This document shows, piece after piece, positions 33,716-42,995 of a stretch of DNA of 64,000 nt. The notes below the pieces were generated by a model. It was given only the letters and a program-made list of their open reading frames with translations, did no database searches and had not been told where the DNA came from. The position numbers and the translations under genes were made by a program. The DNA comes from Acidaminococcus sp. GTDB taxonomy: Bacteria > Bacillota > Negativicutes > Acidaminococcales > Acidaminococcaceae. Within the stretch, counting starts at the first letter, position 1, and each line of letters opens with the position of its first letter. The stretch spans positions 868,001 to 932,000 of the forward strand of contig JAKVOM010000001.1 of assembly GCA_022482815.1 (NCBI GenBank). Reading direction: 5' to 3'.

Positions 33716-35137
33716 TTAGAATCGGAAATCACGTTCCCCATGTACAATTTTGTCGAGGTAAGACTCACATGTTTCACGAACCTTAGGGTTCGGAATTTTC
33801 GTGAGTTCCCGTTTGATGACGGCCTCACCTTTTCTTCTGGTATCTTCGGAAGCGTAGTCCGTAAGATATTCCTTGAGGGTGAGAAGTGCGTTGGGCTGGC
33901 AGCAGTTGGAAATTTGTCCGGTTTTGGCAAGAGACATAAAACGGTCTCCTGTGCGGCCTGCGCGGTAGCAGGCGGTGCAGAAACTGGGAATGTAGCCATC
34001 GGATAAGAGCCAATTGATGACTTCATCTAAAGTCCGGTTATCGTTGACTTCAAACTGGGAAGAATCCCGTTCCTCTTTTTCAGCATAACCCCCGACGCTG
34101 GTGCGTGATGCCCCGCTGATTTGGGAGACACCGACTTCAATGACGGAAGCACGGGTCTTGGCGGATTCACGGGTCGAAATGATGATTCCCGTATAGGGCA
34201 CGGTGATCCGGAAGATGGCAACGATTTTTTTTAAGAGATCATCGGAAATGGAATTCGGGAAGGAGTCAACGGAAATATCGTCGGCCGGACGGATACGCGG
34301 GACGCTGATTGTGTGGGGGCCGACGCCGAAGACGGCTTCCAGGTGTTCCTTATGCATGAGCAGACCTGCAAAATCATAGCGATAGTTGTTGAGACCGAAG
34401 AGGACACCTACCCCCACATCGTCGATGCCGCCCGTCATGGCACGATCCATGGCTTCCGTATGATAGGCATAATCATGCTTGGGACCATGGGGATGGAGCA
34501 TCTCATAGTTTTTGCGATGATACGTTTCCTGGAAAAGAATGTAAGTGCCGATACCGGCTTCCTTCAGCTTGCGGTAATTTTCCACTGTTGTAGCCGCAAT
34601 GTTGACGTTGACGCGGCGAATGGCACCGTTCTTATGTTTGATGCTGTAGATTGTGTGGATGCTTTCCAGAATATATTCAATCGGATTGTTGACCGGGTCT
34701 TCTCCCGTTTCCAGAGCAAGGCGTTTATGGCCCATATCCTGCAGCGCCGTGACTTCCTTCACGATTTCTTCCTGGGTCAGTTTCTTTCGAGGAATGTGGC
34801 GGTTCTCAGCATGGTAAGGGCAGTAGACGCAGCCATTGATGCAGTAGTTGGAAAGGTACAGAGGTGCGAACAGGACAATGCGCTGCCCATAGATATGATC
34901 TTTGATTTCACGGGCCAGTTCATAGATGGCTTCCGTCACATCAGGATCTTCGTTCCTCAGAAGAACGGAGGCTTCCCGGTGGGTCAAGCCCTTCATGCCG
35001 TGGGCTTTGTCAATCAGGGAAAGGCAGTACGCCTTGTCCTTGCTTTTTTCATCTGCAAAGGCCAGGGTGGCGAGGATTTCCTCATGGTTGATGAATTCAT
35101 CGGCCTTTTTGGAAGAGGGGTCGTAGATTGCCGTCAT
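33716..35137 (-). CDS. hydG: [FeFe]-hydrogenase maturase HydG (radical SAM tyrosine lyase)
   Basis: 473 residues, the normal length. The radical-SAM cluster motif is CINGCVYC (Cys99, Cys103, Cys106). The C-terminal second-cluster cysteines are FCTACYR (Cys387, Cys390) and SNCCQP (412-413). It cleaves tyrosine to make the CO and cyanide ligands of the hydrogenase H-cluster, implying that the organism makes an [FeFe]-hydrogenase with HydE, HydF and HydA coded elsewhere. Upstream lies its own promoter and a short terminated leader (see ncRNA at 35190). Confidence 0.95.
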   Translation of the reverse strand: MTAIYDPSSKKADEFINHEEILATLAFADEKSKDKAYCLSLIDKAHGMKGLTHREASVLLRNEDPDVTEAIYELAREIKDHIYGQRIVLFAPLYLSNYCINGCVYCPYHAENRHIPRKKLTQEEIVKEVTALQDMGHKRLALETGEDPVNNPIEYILESIHTIYSIKHKNGAIRRVNVNIAATTVENYRKLKEAGIGTYILFQETYHRKNYEMLHPHGPKHDYAYHTEAMDRAMTGGIDDVGVGVLFGLNNYRYDFAGLLMHKEHLEAVFGVGPHTISVPRIRPADDISVDSFPNSISDDLLKKIVAIFRITVPYTGIIISTRESAKTRASVIEVGVSQISGASRTSVGGYAEKEERDSSQFEVNDNRTLDEVINWLLSDGYIPSFCTACYRAGRTGDRFMSLAKTGQISNCCQPNALLTLKEYLTDYASEDTRRKGEAVIKRELTKIPNPKVRETCESYLDKIVHGERDFRF

Positions 35138-35189
35138 AGTGGATGATTCTCTCCTTTGGATTATTTACTTCCCAACAGTGGTTTGGAGC

Positions 35190-35309
35190 AAAAAAAACAT
35201 GCCTGAAAAGGCATGCAAATAGAATCGGTCCATTCACTGCCTTAGTACTTGGAGGTCCTCGTACGCAGGGAGCTTTTGCCATTCTACCGTAATTCATAAA
35301 GAAGCGCAA
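35190..35309 (-). ncRNA. Short structured leader or small RNA upstream of hydG
   Basis: Promoter on the minus strand: TTGCGC (35309-35304), 17-base spacer, TAGAAT (35286-35281). About 85 bases from the predicted start (near 35274) there is an intrinsic terminator: CATGCC loop GGCATG stem (35215-35198) followed by eight T (35197-35190). Between them CTGC-GTAC and GTAC-TAAG-GCAG can pair. The layout fits either an attenuator ahead of hydG or an independent small RNA. I do not recognise the family. Confidence 0.55.
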
Positions 35310-35333
35310 GGGGGAAAAAATATCAAAAATATC

Positions 35334-35549
35334 GCAGCCCGCTTTCCGCCCATGGAAGAAAGAAGAAATATGATCAGAGCATTTTTCTTTGAACTTATAA
35401 AAATAAAACCTGAAATTTAGATTAATTGCTAAATTTCAGGTTTTATATCATATTTTACTTGAATCAAAAGCTTTAACACACTGTCGCAGACGAGGCTATA
35501 TGCCATAGGTCAAAAGCTAAAAGCACTTTTTATTTTTTCACAGCCTTTT
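35334..35549 (-). repeat. Dispersed intergenic repeat, copy R6
   Basis: Minus-oriented and lacking the terminal hairpin on its left side. It has GCAGCCCGCTTTCCGCCCATGG, the GCATTTTTCTTTGAACTTATAA segment, the central palindrome AAACCTGAAATTTAG / CTAAATTTCAGGTTT, and ends TTTTTTCACAGCC. Confidence 0.85.
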
Positions 35550-35554
35550 CTTTG

Positions 35555-36337
35555 TTAAGACAACGTCACATCAAGCACCATCATGATGGTAAATCCGAGA
35601 GAGAAGCTGAGCACTCCAATATCGGAATGGCGCCCCTCACTCATTTCGGGGATGAGTTCCTCAACAACCACATAGAGCATAGCTCCGGCGGCAAAACTGA
35701 GGAGATAGGGTAAGAGGGGTACGATAATTTCGGCAGCCCACAATGTAAGCAATGCACCGATGGGTTCTACGATTCCGGAAAGTACGCCGCAGATAAATAC
35801 CGCACCTTTGGACATGCCGCTTTCCCGCAGCGGCATGGATATGATAGCTCCTTCAGGGAAGTTTTGGATGGCTATACCCAGCGACAGCGCCATGGCCCCG
35901 GCAGCTGTGATGAGCTCACTGCTTGTCACATATCCTGCATAGACCACACCCACTGCCATGCCTTCGGGTATATTGTGAATCGTAACAGCAAGCAGAAGAA
36001 GCATTTGACCGCTCAATTGAGTAGCTGGCCCTTCAGGTGTGGTGCTGCGCTGATGCAGATGCGGAATCACCCGGTCTAAAAAAAGCAGGAAAGCAATGCC
36101 AATCCAGAAGCCGATGAAAGCCGGTATAAAAGCAAACCGCCCATAGACTTCTGATTGGGCAATGGCCGGTTGCAGAAGGCTCCAAAACGAATCCGCTGTC
36201 ATAACTCCGGCAGCGAATCCAATTAACCCTCGCTGTAATTTCTCATTGAGTGTTTTCTGCATAAAGAAAACACAGAAAGAACCAAGAGAAGTTCCGATAA
36301 AGGGAATCGCAATCCCCCAAAATACGTTAGCTTCCAT
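35555..36337 (-). CDS. ZIP-family metal transporter
   Basis: 260 residues, eight membrane segments, with a His/Gln-containing loop (PHLHQRST) between segments 3 and 4. The metal-binding helices are HNIPEGMAVG and QNFPEGAIISMP; VEELIPE is in a later helix. These are the ZIP (ZupT/GufA-like) hallmarks for import of zinc, iron or manganese. It lies 5 bases after a small metal-binding protein, so both are one operon under the promoter at 36658-36686. Confidence 0.9.
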   Translation of the reverse strand: MEANVFWGIAIPFIGTSLGSFCVFFMQKTLNEKLQRGLIGFAAGVMTADSFWSLLQPAIAQSEVYGRFAFIPAFIGFWIGIAFLLFLDRVIPHLHQRSTTPEGPATQLSGQMLLLLAVTIHNIPEGMAVGVVYAGYVTSSELITAAGAMALSLGIAIQNFPEGAIISMPLRESGMSKGAVFICGVLSGIVEPIGALLTLWAAEIIVPLLPYLLSFAAGAMLYVVVEELIPEMSEGRHSDIGVLSFSLGFTIMMVLDVTLS

Positions 36338-36342
36338 AAACT

Positions 36343-36606
36343 TCAGCCAAACAGCCGGCCGAAGAAGCCTTTTTTCTGCTCATAGGGTTCTGAGGTTACT
36401 TCCAGACAGGTGTAGCCGGTTTTATTGATGGCGTCTCGCAAAACTTCTGCGGAGATGGGTTTTTCCGTGATAAAGGTGACCTGCTTTTTATGACGAGAGG
36501 CGGAAACGTGGGATGCTTCCGGAAAAGTTTTGCGCACCGTATCATTGATATGGGCTTCGCACATGCCGCAGGACATACCTTCTATATGAGCAATTGTTTT
36601 TAGCAT
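36343..36606 (-). CDS. Heavy-metal-associated (HMA) domain protein, CopZ-like
   Basis: 87 residues from ATG 36606 (AAAGGAG nine bases upstream; a TTG 21 bases earlier overlaps that site). The metal loop is EGMSCGMCEAHI (CXXC), and the fold continues VRKTFPEASHVSAS and LRDAINKTGYTCLEV. A C-terminal tail QKKGFFGRLFG is basic and amphipathic. It is a soluble metal chaperone or sensor paired with the ZIP transporter; the metal is unknown. Confidence 0.85.
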   Translation of the reverse strand: MLKTIAHIEGMSCGMCEAHINDTVRKTFPEASHVSASRHKKQVTFITEKPISAEVLRDAINKTGYTCLEVTSEPYEQKKGFFGRLFG

Positions 36607-36630
36607 AAGGCAACACTCCTTTGACAATAA

Positions 36631-36686
36631 TTAGCTATAACTAACTTATGCGTAATAAGTGTATATAAATATCAATGATTTGTCAA
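36631..36686 (-). promoter_or_regulatory. Promoter and palindrome of the HMA-ZIP operon
   Basis: On the minus strand TTGACA (36686-36681) is 17 bases from TACACT (36663-36658). Downstream lies TTAGTTATAGCTAA (36644-36631), palindromic except at two bases. It shares TTAGTTA half-sites with the palindromes at the P-type ATPase promoter. Confidence 0.65.
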
Positions 36687-36854
36687 TGGACGTGTCCAGA
36701 ATAGCGGCGGAGCGCTTGCCGCTCTGTAGGAAGCAATCTGAAATGTGGTTTGCTGCAATAAAAACTGACGACGATCTGCAATCTATCTCAAGAATCTGCT
36801 GAAATAGGTACTCGCACAATTGTGCTTAACCACTGGCCACTTTTTAATAAAATA

Positions 36855-36881
36855 AAAAACCGTGGAACGATTGTTCCACGG
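36855..36881 (-). terminator. Terminator after tRNA-Arg
   Basis: On the minus strand CCGTGGAA (36881-36874) pairs with TTCCACGG (36867-36860) followed by a T run. Confidence 0.85.
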
Positions 36882-36892
36882 CTGATCTCAAT

Positions 36893-36969
<77 letters not shown>

Positions 36970-37196
36970 ATAACTGAACATTACTTATTATACTAGAATA
37001 AAAAATAATGTCAACATGTTTTTTCAAAATTGGTAAGGAGTTTTTGTTTTTTAAGTCACACTTTTTTTGCGTTTTTGGAGGATTAAAGCAAGGATAGCGT
37101 CTGCAAGTGGTATTTTTATCAAATGTATTATATAATTTACTACTACGTGTTTGTCGAGCGACATAATTTTTTATGATAAAGAAAGGTTAGTTTCCT

Positions 37197-38477
37197 ATGT
37201 TATTTACAGATAAAGCAAGAATTTATGTAGAGGCAGGAACCGGCGGTGATGGTGCTTCCAGTTTCCGGAGAGAAAAGTTTGTAGCTCACGGAGGCCCTGA
37301 CGGCGGCAACGGCGGGCGCGGCGGCAGTGTCTGGCTTGTCGTGGACGATAATTTAAACACTTTGGTGGATTTTCGTTATAAGAGAAAATTCGTGGCTTCT
37401 CGCGGCGGCAATGGCGGTGCCAAGAACTGTACCGGCCACAAAGCCGATGACGTGGAAGTCAAGGTGCCAATCGGCACAGTAGTCATCGATGACGCGACGG
37501 GTGTAGTGCTCGCCGATTTGTCCCACAAGGGTGATCGTTATCTGGCTGCCAAAGGAGGACGAGGCGGTAAAGGCAATGCCTGTTACGTGACGAGTACGAA
37601 ACAAGGCGTTACTTTCGCCGAGAAAGGGGAACCGGGTACGAAGGGCTGGCTGCGCCTGGAACTGAAGCTGCTGGCTGATGTTGGTATGGTCGGCTACCCA
37701 AGCGTCGGTAAATCCAGTATTGTGGCACGCGTTTCGGCAGCTCGTCCGGAAGTAGCGGCTTATCATTTTACAACGCTCAGCCCGGTGCTTGGCGTAGTGC
37801 GGCTGAACCCGGAAAACTCCTTTGTACTGGCAGACCTGCCGGGACTGATTGAAGGAGCGTCCAAAGGCGTCGGACTGGGACATGATTTCCTGCGTCATAT
37901 TGAAAGAACCCGGGTCATCATGCATGTAGTGGACTGCAGTGGCTGTGAAGGCCGTAATCCGGTCGAGGATTTTAAGAAAATCAACGAAGAATTGGCGCTT
38001 TACAGCGATAAGCTGGCCAAACGGCCGCAGCTTGTCGTAGCAAATAAGATGGATTTGCCGGGTGCCGAAGAAAATTATCCGGCGCTTGAAGCCTATGTCA
38101 AGTCCCAGGGCTATCCGATTATGAAGGTGTCCGCAGCAACGGGGCAGGGACTCAGAGAAGTCATGTATAAGGCCTACGAAATGGTGCAGAAAGCACCGCA
38201 TGAACCTGAATTTTTGGAAATCGGACACGTTAAGGAAGTGGATCCTGATTCTTTCGAAGTTTTGACGGATACGGAAGATGCCGATTTTGAAGTCAAGGGC
38301 AAAAATATTGAACGGCTTGTGGCCATGACGAATTTTGATAATGAGGAAGCTTTATATCGTTTCCAACTAATCTGGCGGCGTCTGGGTATCGAAAAGGCTT
38401 TGAAGGATAAGGGTATCGAAGAAGGACAGTCTGTTAAGATCGGGGATATGATTTTCGATTATCACGATCAGTACTAA
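37197..38477 (+). CDS. obg: Obg GTPase
   Basis: 426 residues in three domains. The glycine-rich Obg fold is 1-158 (TGGDGASSFRREKFV, GGPDGGNGGRGG). The GTPase domain has G1 GYPSVGKSS (about 166), G3 DLPGLIEGAS and NKMD-type G4. The C-terminal OCT domain runs from about 345. It associates with the 50S ribosome and links GTP level to growth and assembly. AAAGG precedes the ATG. It starts a run with proB and proA, as in many Firmicutes. Confidence 0.95.
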   Translation: MLFTDKARIYVEAGTGGDGASSFRREKFVAHGGPDGGNGGRGGSVWLVVDDNLNTLVDFRYKRKFVASRGGNGGAKNCTGHKADDVEVKVPIGTVVIDDATGVVLADLSHKGDRYLAAKGGRGGKGNACYVTSTKQGVTFAEKGEPGTKGWLRLELKLLADVGMVGYPSVGKSSIVARVSAARPEVAAYHFTTLSPVLGVVRLNPENSFVLADLPGLIEGASKGVGLGHDFLRHIERTRVIMHVVDCSGCEGRNPVEDFKKINEELALYSDKLAKRPQLVVANKMDLPGAEENYPALEAYVKSQGYPIMKVSAATGQGLREVMYKAYEMVQKAPHEPEFLEIGHVKEVDPDSFEVLTDTEDADFEVKGKNIERLVAMTNFDNEEALYRFQLIWRRLGIEKALKDKGIEEGQSVKIGDMIFDYHDQY

Positions 38478-38597
38478 TTCGGCTGCAGCTGAGACGCCTG
38501 TACTGATTAGCAGAAAACTATGGCGCAGTGCCGGTGAAGACAGATAGTTGTAATCACATTTTATTTTATTGATAGGAAAAGCGAGAAAGTGGTGTGG

Positions 38598-39725
38598 ATG
38601 ATGGAGCGTAAGAGTCTGACAGAAGCAAAGAGAATTGTGGTCAAAGTAGGGTCCAGTACGATTACGTACCCGAATGGGAAGGCCAATTATGAAAAAATCG
38701 AGAAATTGGCCCGCGTGATGTCCGACTTGCAGAATCAGGGAAAGCAGATGATCCTGGTTTCTTCCGGTGCCGGTGCCGTGGGTGTAGGCAAGCTGAAATT
38801 TGACAGCAAGCCAAAGGATATCCCGGGCAAGCAGGCCTGCGCCGCAGTAGGGCAGGGAATTTTGATGCATATCTACGAGCGCCTTTTTGCCGAATATGGC
38901 CAGTCTGTGGCTCAGGTGCTTCTTACAAGAGCCGATACGGTGGACCGTCATCATTATGCCAACTCCCGCAACACGTTCCAGAAGTTGCTTGAGTGGGGCG
39001 TGATTCCTGTCGTTAATGAAAACGATGTAGTGGCAATTGATGAATTTAAAATCGGCGACAATGATAATTTATCTGCGCTCGTAGCCGGTATTGTCGATGC
39101 CGACGTTGATATCCTGCTTTCCGACGTGGATGGCCTTTATACGGCTAACCCACAGACGCACCCCGATGCCAAGTTGATTCCGGAAGTTGACGAAATTACA
39201 CCGGAACTGGAAAGTATGGCAGGGGGAGCCGGTTCGAAGAATGGTACGGGTGGTATGATCACCAAAATTCAGGCCGCTAAGGTCGCCAATTCTTCCGGGA
39301 TTTCACTCGTGATTGCTTCCGGAGAGGATCCTGAAATTTTGCGCCGCATCCTGCGCGGGGAGCGCGTCGGTACCGTCTTTTTCCCACGGGTTTCCCATTT
39401 ACAGTTCCGGAAGCAGTGGCTGGCCTTCGGGGCCCGGGTGGAAGGTACGCTCGTCGTGGACGACGGGCTTGCCGCAGCCATTCGCCGGGAAGGCAGCTGT
39501 AGTATCCTTCCTGTTGGCGTGACTGCAGTCAAGGGAGATTTTGATAATGGAGTTACGGTCAGCGTGGTCGATAAGGCCGGGCATGAACTGGCCCGCGGGC
39601 TCGTCAATTATGGATCGGCCGACTTGAAAAAGATTCTGGGATGCCAGACAAAAGATATTGAAAGTATTTTAGGATTTATCCATGCAGATGAAGTGATTCA
39701 CCGGGATAATCTGGTGATTATGTAA
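38598..39725 (+). CDS. proB: Glutamate 5-kinase
   Basis: About 375 residues. The amino-acid kinase domain has RIVVKVGSSTIT at the start, LVSSGAGAVGVG, NENDVVAIDEFKIGDND and LLSDVDGLYTANP; a C-terminal PUA domain (about 280-365) allows feedback control by proline. It phosphorylates glutamate, the first proline step. The start is uncertain: GTG 38589, ATG 38598 or ATG 38601. The AAGTGGTG site favours 38598 or 38601. ProA follows after 12 bases. Confidence 0.93.
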   Translation: MMERKSLTEAKRIVVKVGSSTITYPNGKANYEKIEKLARVMSDLQNQGKQMILVSSGAGAVGVGKLKFDSKPKDIPGKQACAAVGQGILMHIYERLFAEYGQSVAQVLLTRADTVDRHHYANSRNTFQKLLEWGVIPVVNENDVVAIDEFKIGDNDNLSALVAGIVDADVDILLSDVDGLYTANPQTHPDAKLIPEVDEITPELESMAGGAGSKNGTGGMITKIQAAKVANSSGISLVIASGEDPEILRRILRGERVGTVFFPRVSHLQFRKQWLAFGARVEGTLVVDDGLAAAIRREGSCSILPVGVTAVKGDFDNGVTVSVVDKAGHELARGLVNYGSADLKKILGCQTKDIESILGFIHADEVIHRDNLVIM

Positions 39726-39737
39726 GGAGGAGTCATC

Positions 39738-40994
39738 ATGTACGAAAAAGGAATGGTTCGCCGCCAGGCAGAAGCTGCCAAAGAGGCTTCTGTAGATCTG
39801 GGGCTTTTGAATTCAAAGGTTAAAAATGATGTGCTGCTTGCCATGGCCGATGGACTGATGGAGTCGGAAGCAGCAATTTTGAAGGCCAACGCGGAAGATA
39901 TGGCAAGTGGGAAGGAAAATGGGCTGAAGGATTCTTTCCTTGATCGCCTTTTACTGACCCATGACCGTCTGGCTCAGATGGCTAAGGGAATTCGCCAGGT
40001 GGCTGAATTGCCGGATCCGGTCGGGAAGATCCTGAGCGGTTCCAATCTGCCGAATGGCCTTACTATTATGAAAGTGACAGTTCCACTGGGACTTATCGGG
40101 ATTATTTACGAAGCGCGCCCGAATGTGACGGCAGACGCGATTGCACTGTGCGTCAAGAGCGGCAATGCCGTTATCTTAAAGGGCGGAAAGGAAGCCATTC
40201 GTTCCAACAAGGCAGTCAGTGACGCTCTCATTGCGGCAGGACAGAAGGCAGGCCTGCCGGAAGGTTCCGTCCAGTTTATCAATATTAAAGAACGCGAAGC
40301 CGTTGATGAATTGATCCATCTGGATGGACTCGTTGATGTCGTCATTCCGCGCGGCGGGGCAGGACTCATTCATGCCGTTGTGAGCAATGCGTCTGTTCCG
40401 GTCATTCAGACGGGTGCCGGCGTCTGCCATACCTATGTAGATAAGGATGCCAACGTTGATATGGCTGTCAAGATTGCCCTGAACGCCAAGATAAACCGTC
40501 CGAGTACGTGTAATTCCATGGAAACGCTCCTTGTCCATAAGAATATTGCTGACAAGTTTATGCCTGTCATGTTGGAGGAATATAAGAAGGCTCATGTGAC
40601 GCTGTTCGGAGATGAAAGAACGCGTTCTTACGATGCTTCCATGGCGGCGGCTACGGAAGAAGATTGGAGCACGGAATATAATGACCTGCGCCTCAGCGTG
40701 AAGGTTGTGGATTCGCTGGATGAAGCAGTAGCCCATATCCGGAAATACGGCACCGGTCATTCCGAAGCCATTGTGACGGACAATTATGAAGCAGCCCGCC
40801 GCTTCCAGCAGCGCGTCGATGCTGCCTGTGTCTATGTCAATGCTTCTACCCGCTTTACGGATGGGTTTGAATTCGGTTTTGGCGCTGAAATCGGAATCAG
40901 CACGCAGAAACTGCATGCACGCGGACCGATGGCCCTGCCGGAACTGACGACGACGAAATATTTGATCCAGGGCAATGGCCAGGTAAGAAAATAA
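39738..40994 (+). CDS. proA: Glutamate-5-semialdehyde dehydrogenase (gamma-glutamyl phosphate reductase)
   Basis: 418 residues. Conserved blocks are VPLGLIGIIYEARPNVTADAI, CVKSGNAVILKGGKEA, IPRGGAGLI and the nucleophile loop NRPSTCNSMETLLVH. It uses NADPH to reduce glutamyl phosphate made by ProB. GGAGGAG is seven bases before ATG. It forms the proBA operon. Confidence 0.95.
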   Translation: MYEKGMVRRQAEAAKEASVDLGLLNSKVKNDVLLAMADGLMESEAAILKANAEDMASGKENGLKDSFLDRLLLTHDRLAQMAKGIRQVAELPDPVGKILSGSNLPNGLTIMKVTVPLGLIGIIYEARPNVTADAIALCVKSGNAVILKGGKEAIRSNKAVSDALIAAGQKAGLPEGSVQFINIKEREAVDELIHLDGLVDVVIPRGGAGLIHAVVSNASVPVIQTGAGVCHTYVDKDANVDMAVKIALNAKINRPSTCNSMETLLVHKNIADKFMPVMLEEYKKAHVTLFGDERTRSYDASMAAATEEDWSTEYNDLRLSVKVVDSLDEAVAHIRKYGTGHSEAIVTDNYEAARRFQQRVDAACVYVNASTRFTDGFEFGFGAEIGISTQKLHARGPMALPELTTTKYLIQGNGQVRK

Positions 40995-41218
40995 GACAGA
41001 AAGCAGCTTGTTTCAAAGGGCATGGCAGGGGTGGCCAGAGCCTCGTATCCGCAGCGTGTCGATGCTCCGGAAACATTTGAGATAAGCTTGTAAGATGAAG
41101 GAAAATATGATGGTTTATTGTTTCTTGTTTTTCTGTTCATCTTTTATTCATAAATAGATGTTAAGATGTAACGGCAAATCGGAGAAACTCATTCTAGATA
41201 AGCGAGGTGGGGAAAACA

Positions 41219-42283
41219 GTGAATTTCTTTAAGAAACACAAATATCTTTTGATTTTTGTGGCAGTACTCATAGTTGCTTCCGTTGGCGGCGGCATCTGGT
41301 ACAAGAATAAACAGACGAAAGATGCTATCGCCCAGATCCGTACGGACGAGGTAGCACGGGGTGACGTGCGGCATACGGTTTCCGCAACAGGCTCCCTCAG
41401 CGCTCTTGATAACGTTGAAATCAACTCCAAGATTACGGGACGTATTACCCGCGTCTATGTGAAGGAAAACCAGCATGTTACAGCAGGACAGGTCCTCGTT
41501 CAGCTGGATGATACGTCCAGACGGAAGACTATGGAAATGAAACATGCAACCCTGGTTGATAAGGAAGCTACGTACAAGCGTGACACGGCACTTCTTAACG
41601 AGGGCGCTATTTCCCAGAGCACGTATGATACGGCTAAAGCGGATTATCTTTATGCAAAAGCTGATTATGAGCAGGCTGTGTCCGACCTCAACGATACGGT
41701 CATTACGTCCCCGATTGACGGTTATGTCATCGGTAAACCGACTGCCGAAGGGCAGACTGTATCGGCCGGTATTTCTTCGCCGCAGGTTATCATGAACGTG
41801 GCGACTTTGGACAACATGCAGATCGAGCTCATGGTGGATGAATCCGATATCGGGCAAATCAAGGACGGCCAGACTGTTGAATTCACAGTCGATGCCTATC
41901 CTAACGAAACCTTTATGGGTATCATCTCCCTTATCAGCCGGAATGCAACGACGACCAACAACGTCAACTACTACACCTGTTACGTAGATGTAGACAATGT
42001 CGATGGCAAGCTCCTGCCGACCATGACGGCCCGTGCCAATGTCATCATCGGCGAAGTAAAGGACGCTCTCACTATCTCAAGTAAGTGCCTCTACTCGGAC
42101 GGCTCTCGTTCCTATGTCAAAGTGCTTGATCCTAAAACGGGTGATACCCGTGAAGTGGATGTCAAAGTCCTGATGACGGGAGAAGACCGGGATGCTGTAA
42201 CCGGCGACCTGAATGAAGGGGATCCCCTTGTAATCAAGACGGTTACCGTGAAGACAACGAACCGGGGAGGTCCTCCGATGTAA
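41219..42283 (+). CDS. MacA-like periplasmic adaptor (HlyD/RND membrane-fusion family)
   Basis: 354 residues from GTG 41219 (AGGTGGGG seven bases upstream). An N-terminal anchor (KYLLIFVAVLIVASVGGGIWY) is followed by barrel-sandwich lipoyl halves (ITGRITRVYVKENQHVTAGQVLVQLD and ITSPIDGYVIGKPTAEGQTV) with a short alpha-hairpin between them, then beta-barrel and membrane-proximal domains. With the two following genes it forms a tripartite ABC exporter that needs an outer-membrane TolC-type channel, which fits a diderm cell. The substrate is unknown. Confidence 0.88.
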   Translation: MNFFKKHKYLLIFVAVLIVASVGGGIWYKNKQTKDAIAQIRTDEVARGDVRHTVSATGSLSALDNVEINSKITGRITRVYVKENQHVTAGQVLVQLDDTSRRKTMEMKHATLVDKEATYKRDTALLNEGAISQSTYDTAKADYLYAKADYEQAVSDLNDTVITSPIDGYVIGKPTAEGQTVSAGISSPQVIMNVATLDNMQIELMVDESDIGQIKDGQTVEFTVDAYPNETFMGIISLISRNATTTNNVNYYTCYVDVDNVDGKLLPTMTARANVIIGEVKDALTISSKCLYSDGSRSYVKVLDPKTGDTREVDVKVLMTGEDRDAVTGDLNEGDPLVIKTVTVKTTNRGGPPM

Positions 42284-42307
42284 TAAGGGCAGAGGGGGAA
42301 AAGAGAC

Positions 42308-42991
42308 ATGAACGTCATTGAATTACAGGATATAGTAAAAGCTTACGCCATGGGTGATACGACAGTGTATGCCCTGAACCATATCTCTGTTTCCTTTGAA
42401 CAAGGAAAATTCACTTCCATCGTGGGGCCTTCCGGAAGTGGGAAGTCGACCCTGATGAACGTGCTGGGCTGTCTGGACAGGCCGACCTCCGGGCATTACA
42501 TCCTGGAGGGCAAGGATATTGCACAGTATTCTGATGACGAACTGGCCCATACCCGTAACGCACGGATCGGGTTCGTTTTTCAGAGTTTCAACCTGTTGTC
42601 CCGCCTTACGGCAGTGGAAAATGTGGCCCTTCCCCTTGTTTATGCGGGGGTAGGTCTCAAAGAGCGCACGGAACGGGCTGAGAAGGCCCTGCAGGAAGTA
42701 GGACTTGGGGCTCGTATGTACCACAAGCCCAATGAGATGAGCGGTGGTCAGCGTCAGCGTGTAGCTATCGCCCGGGCCCTTATCAATAATCCTGCTATCA
42801 TCATGGCTGATGAACCGACAGGTAACCTTGATACAAAATCTACGCTGGAAATCATCGATATCTTTGAGAAACTGAACCATTTGGGAAAAACGGTTATCAT
42901 GGTCACCCATGAACCGGAGCTGGCGGATATGACGCAGCGAATCCTGACCATACGGGATGGCAAGCTCATCAAGGACGAACGGAGGGAGTGA
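42308..42991 (+). CDS. MacB-type ABC exporter ATPase
   Basis: 227 residues. Walker A GPSGSGKSTLMN, Q-loop FVFQSFNLL, signature MSGGQRQRVAIARAL, Walker B IIMADEPTGNLD, switch MVTHEPE. This is the LolD/MacB/FtsE subgroup that works with MacB-type permeases. It sits between adaptor and permease genes; the permease starts four bases after its stop. Confidence 0.9.
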   Translation: MNVIELQDIVKAYAMGDTTVYALNHISVSFEQGKFTSIVGPSGSGKSTLMNVLGCLDRPTSGHYILEGKDIAQYSDDELAHTRNARIGFVFQSFNLLSRLTAVENVALPLVYAGVGLKERTERAEKALQEVGLGARMYHKPNEMSGGQRQRVAIARALINNPAIIMADEPTGNLDTKSTLEIIDIFEKLNHLGKTVIMVTHEPELADMTQRILTIRDGKLIKDERRE

Positions 42992-42995
42992 TACA

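Noticed and set aside
35190-35309. hydG leader as a 5S rRNA fragment or 4.5S (SRP) RNA
   Set aside because: A short likeness to the 5S 3' part on the plus strand (GTACTTGGAGG) is not extended, and the SRP core GGAAGG...AGCAGC is absent.
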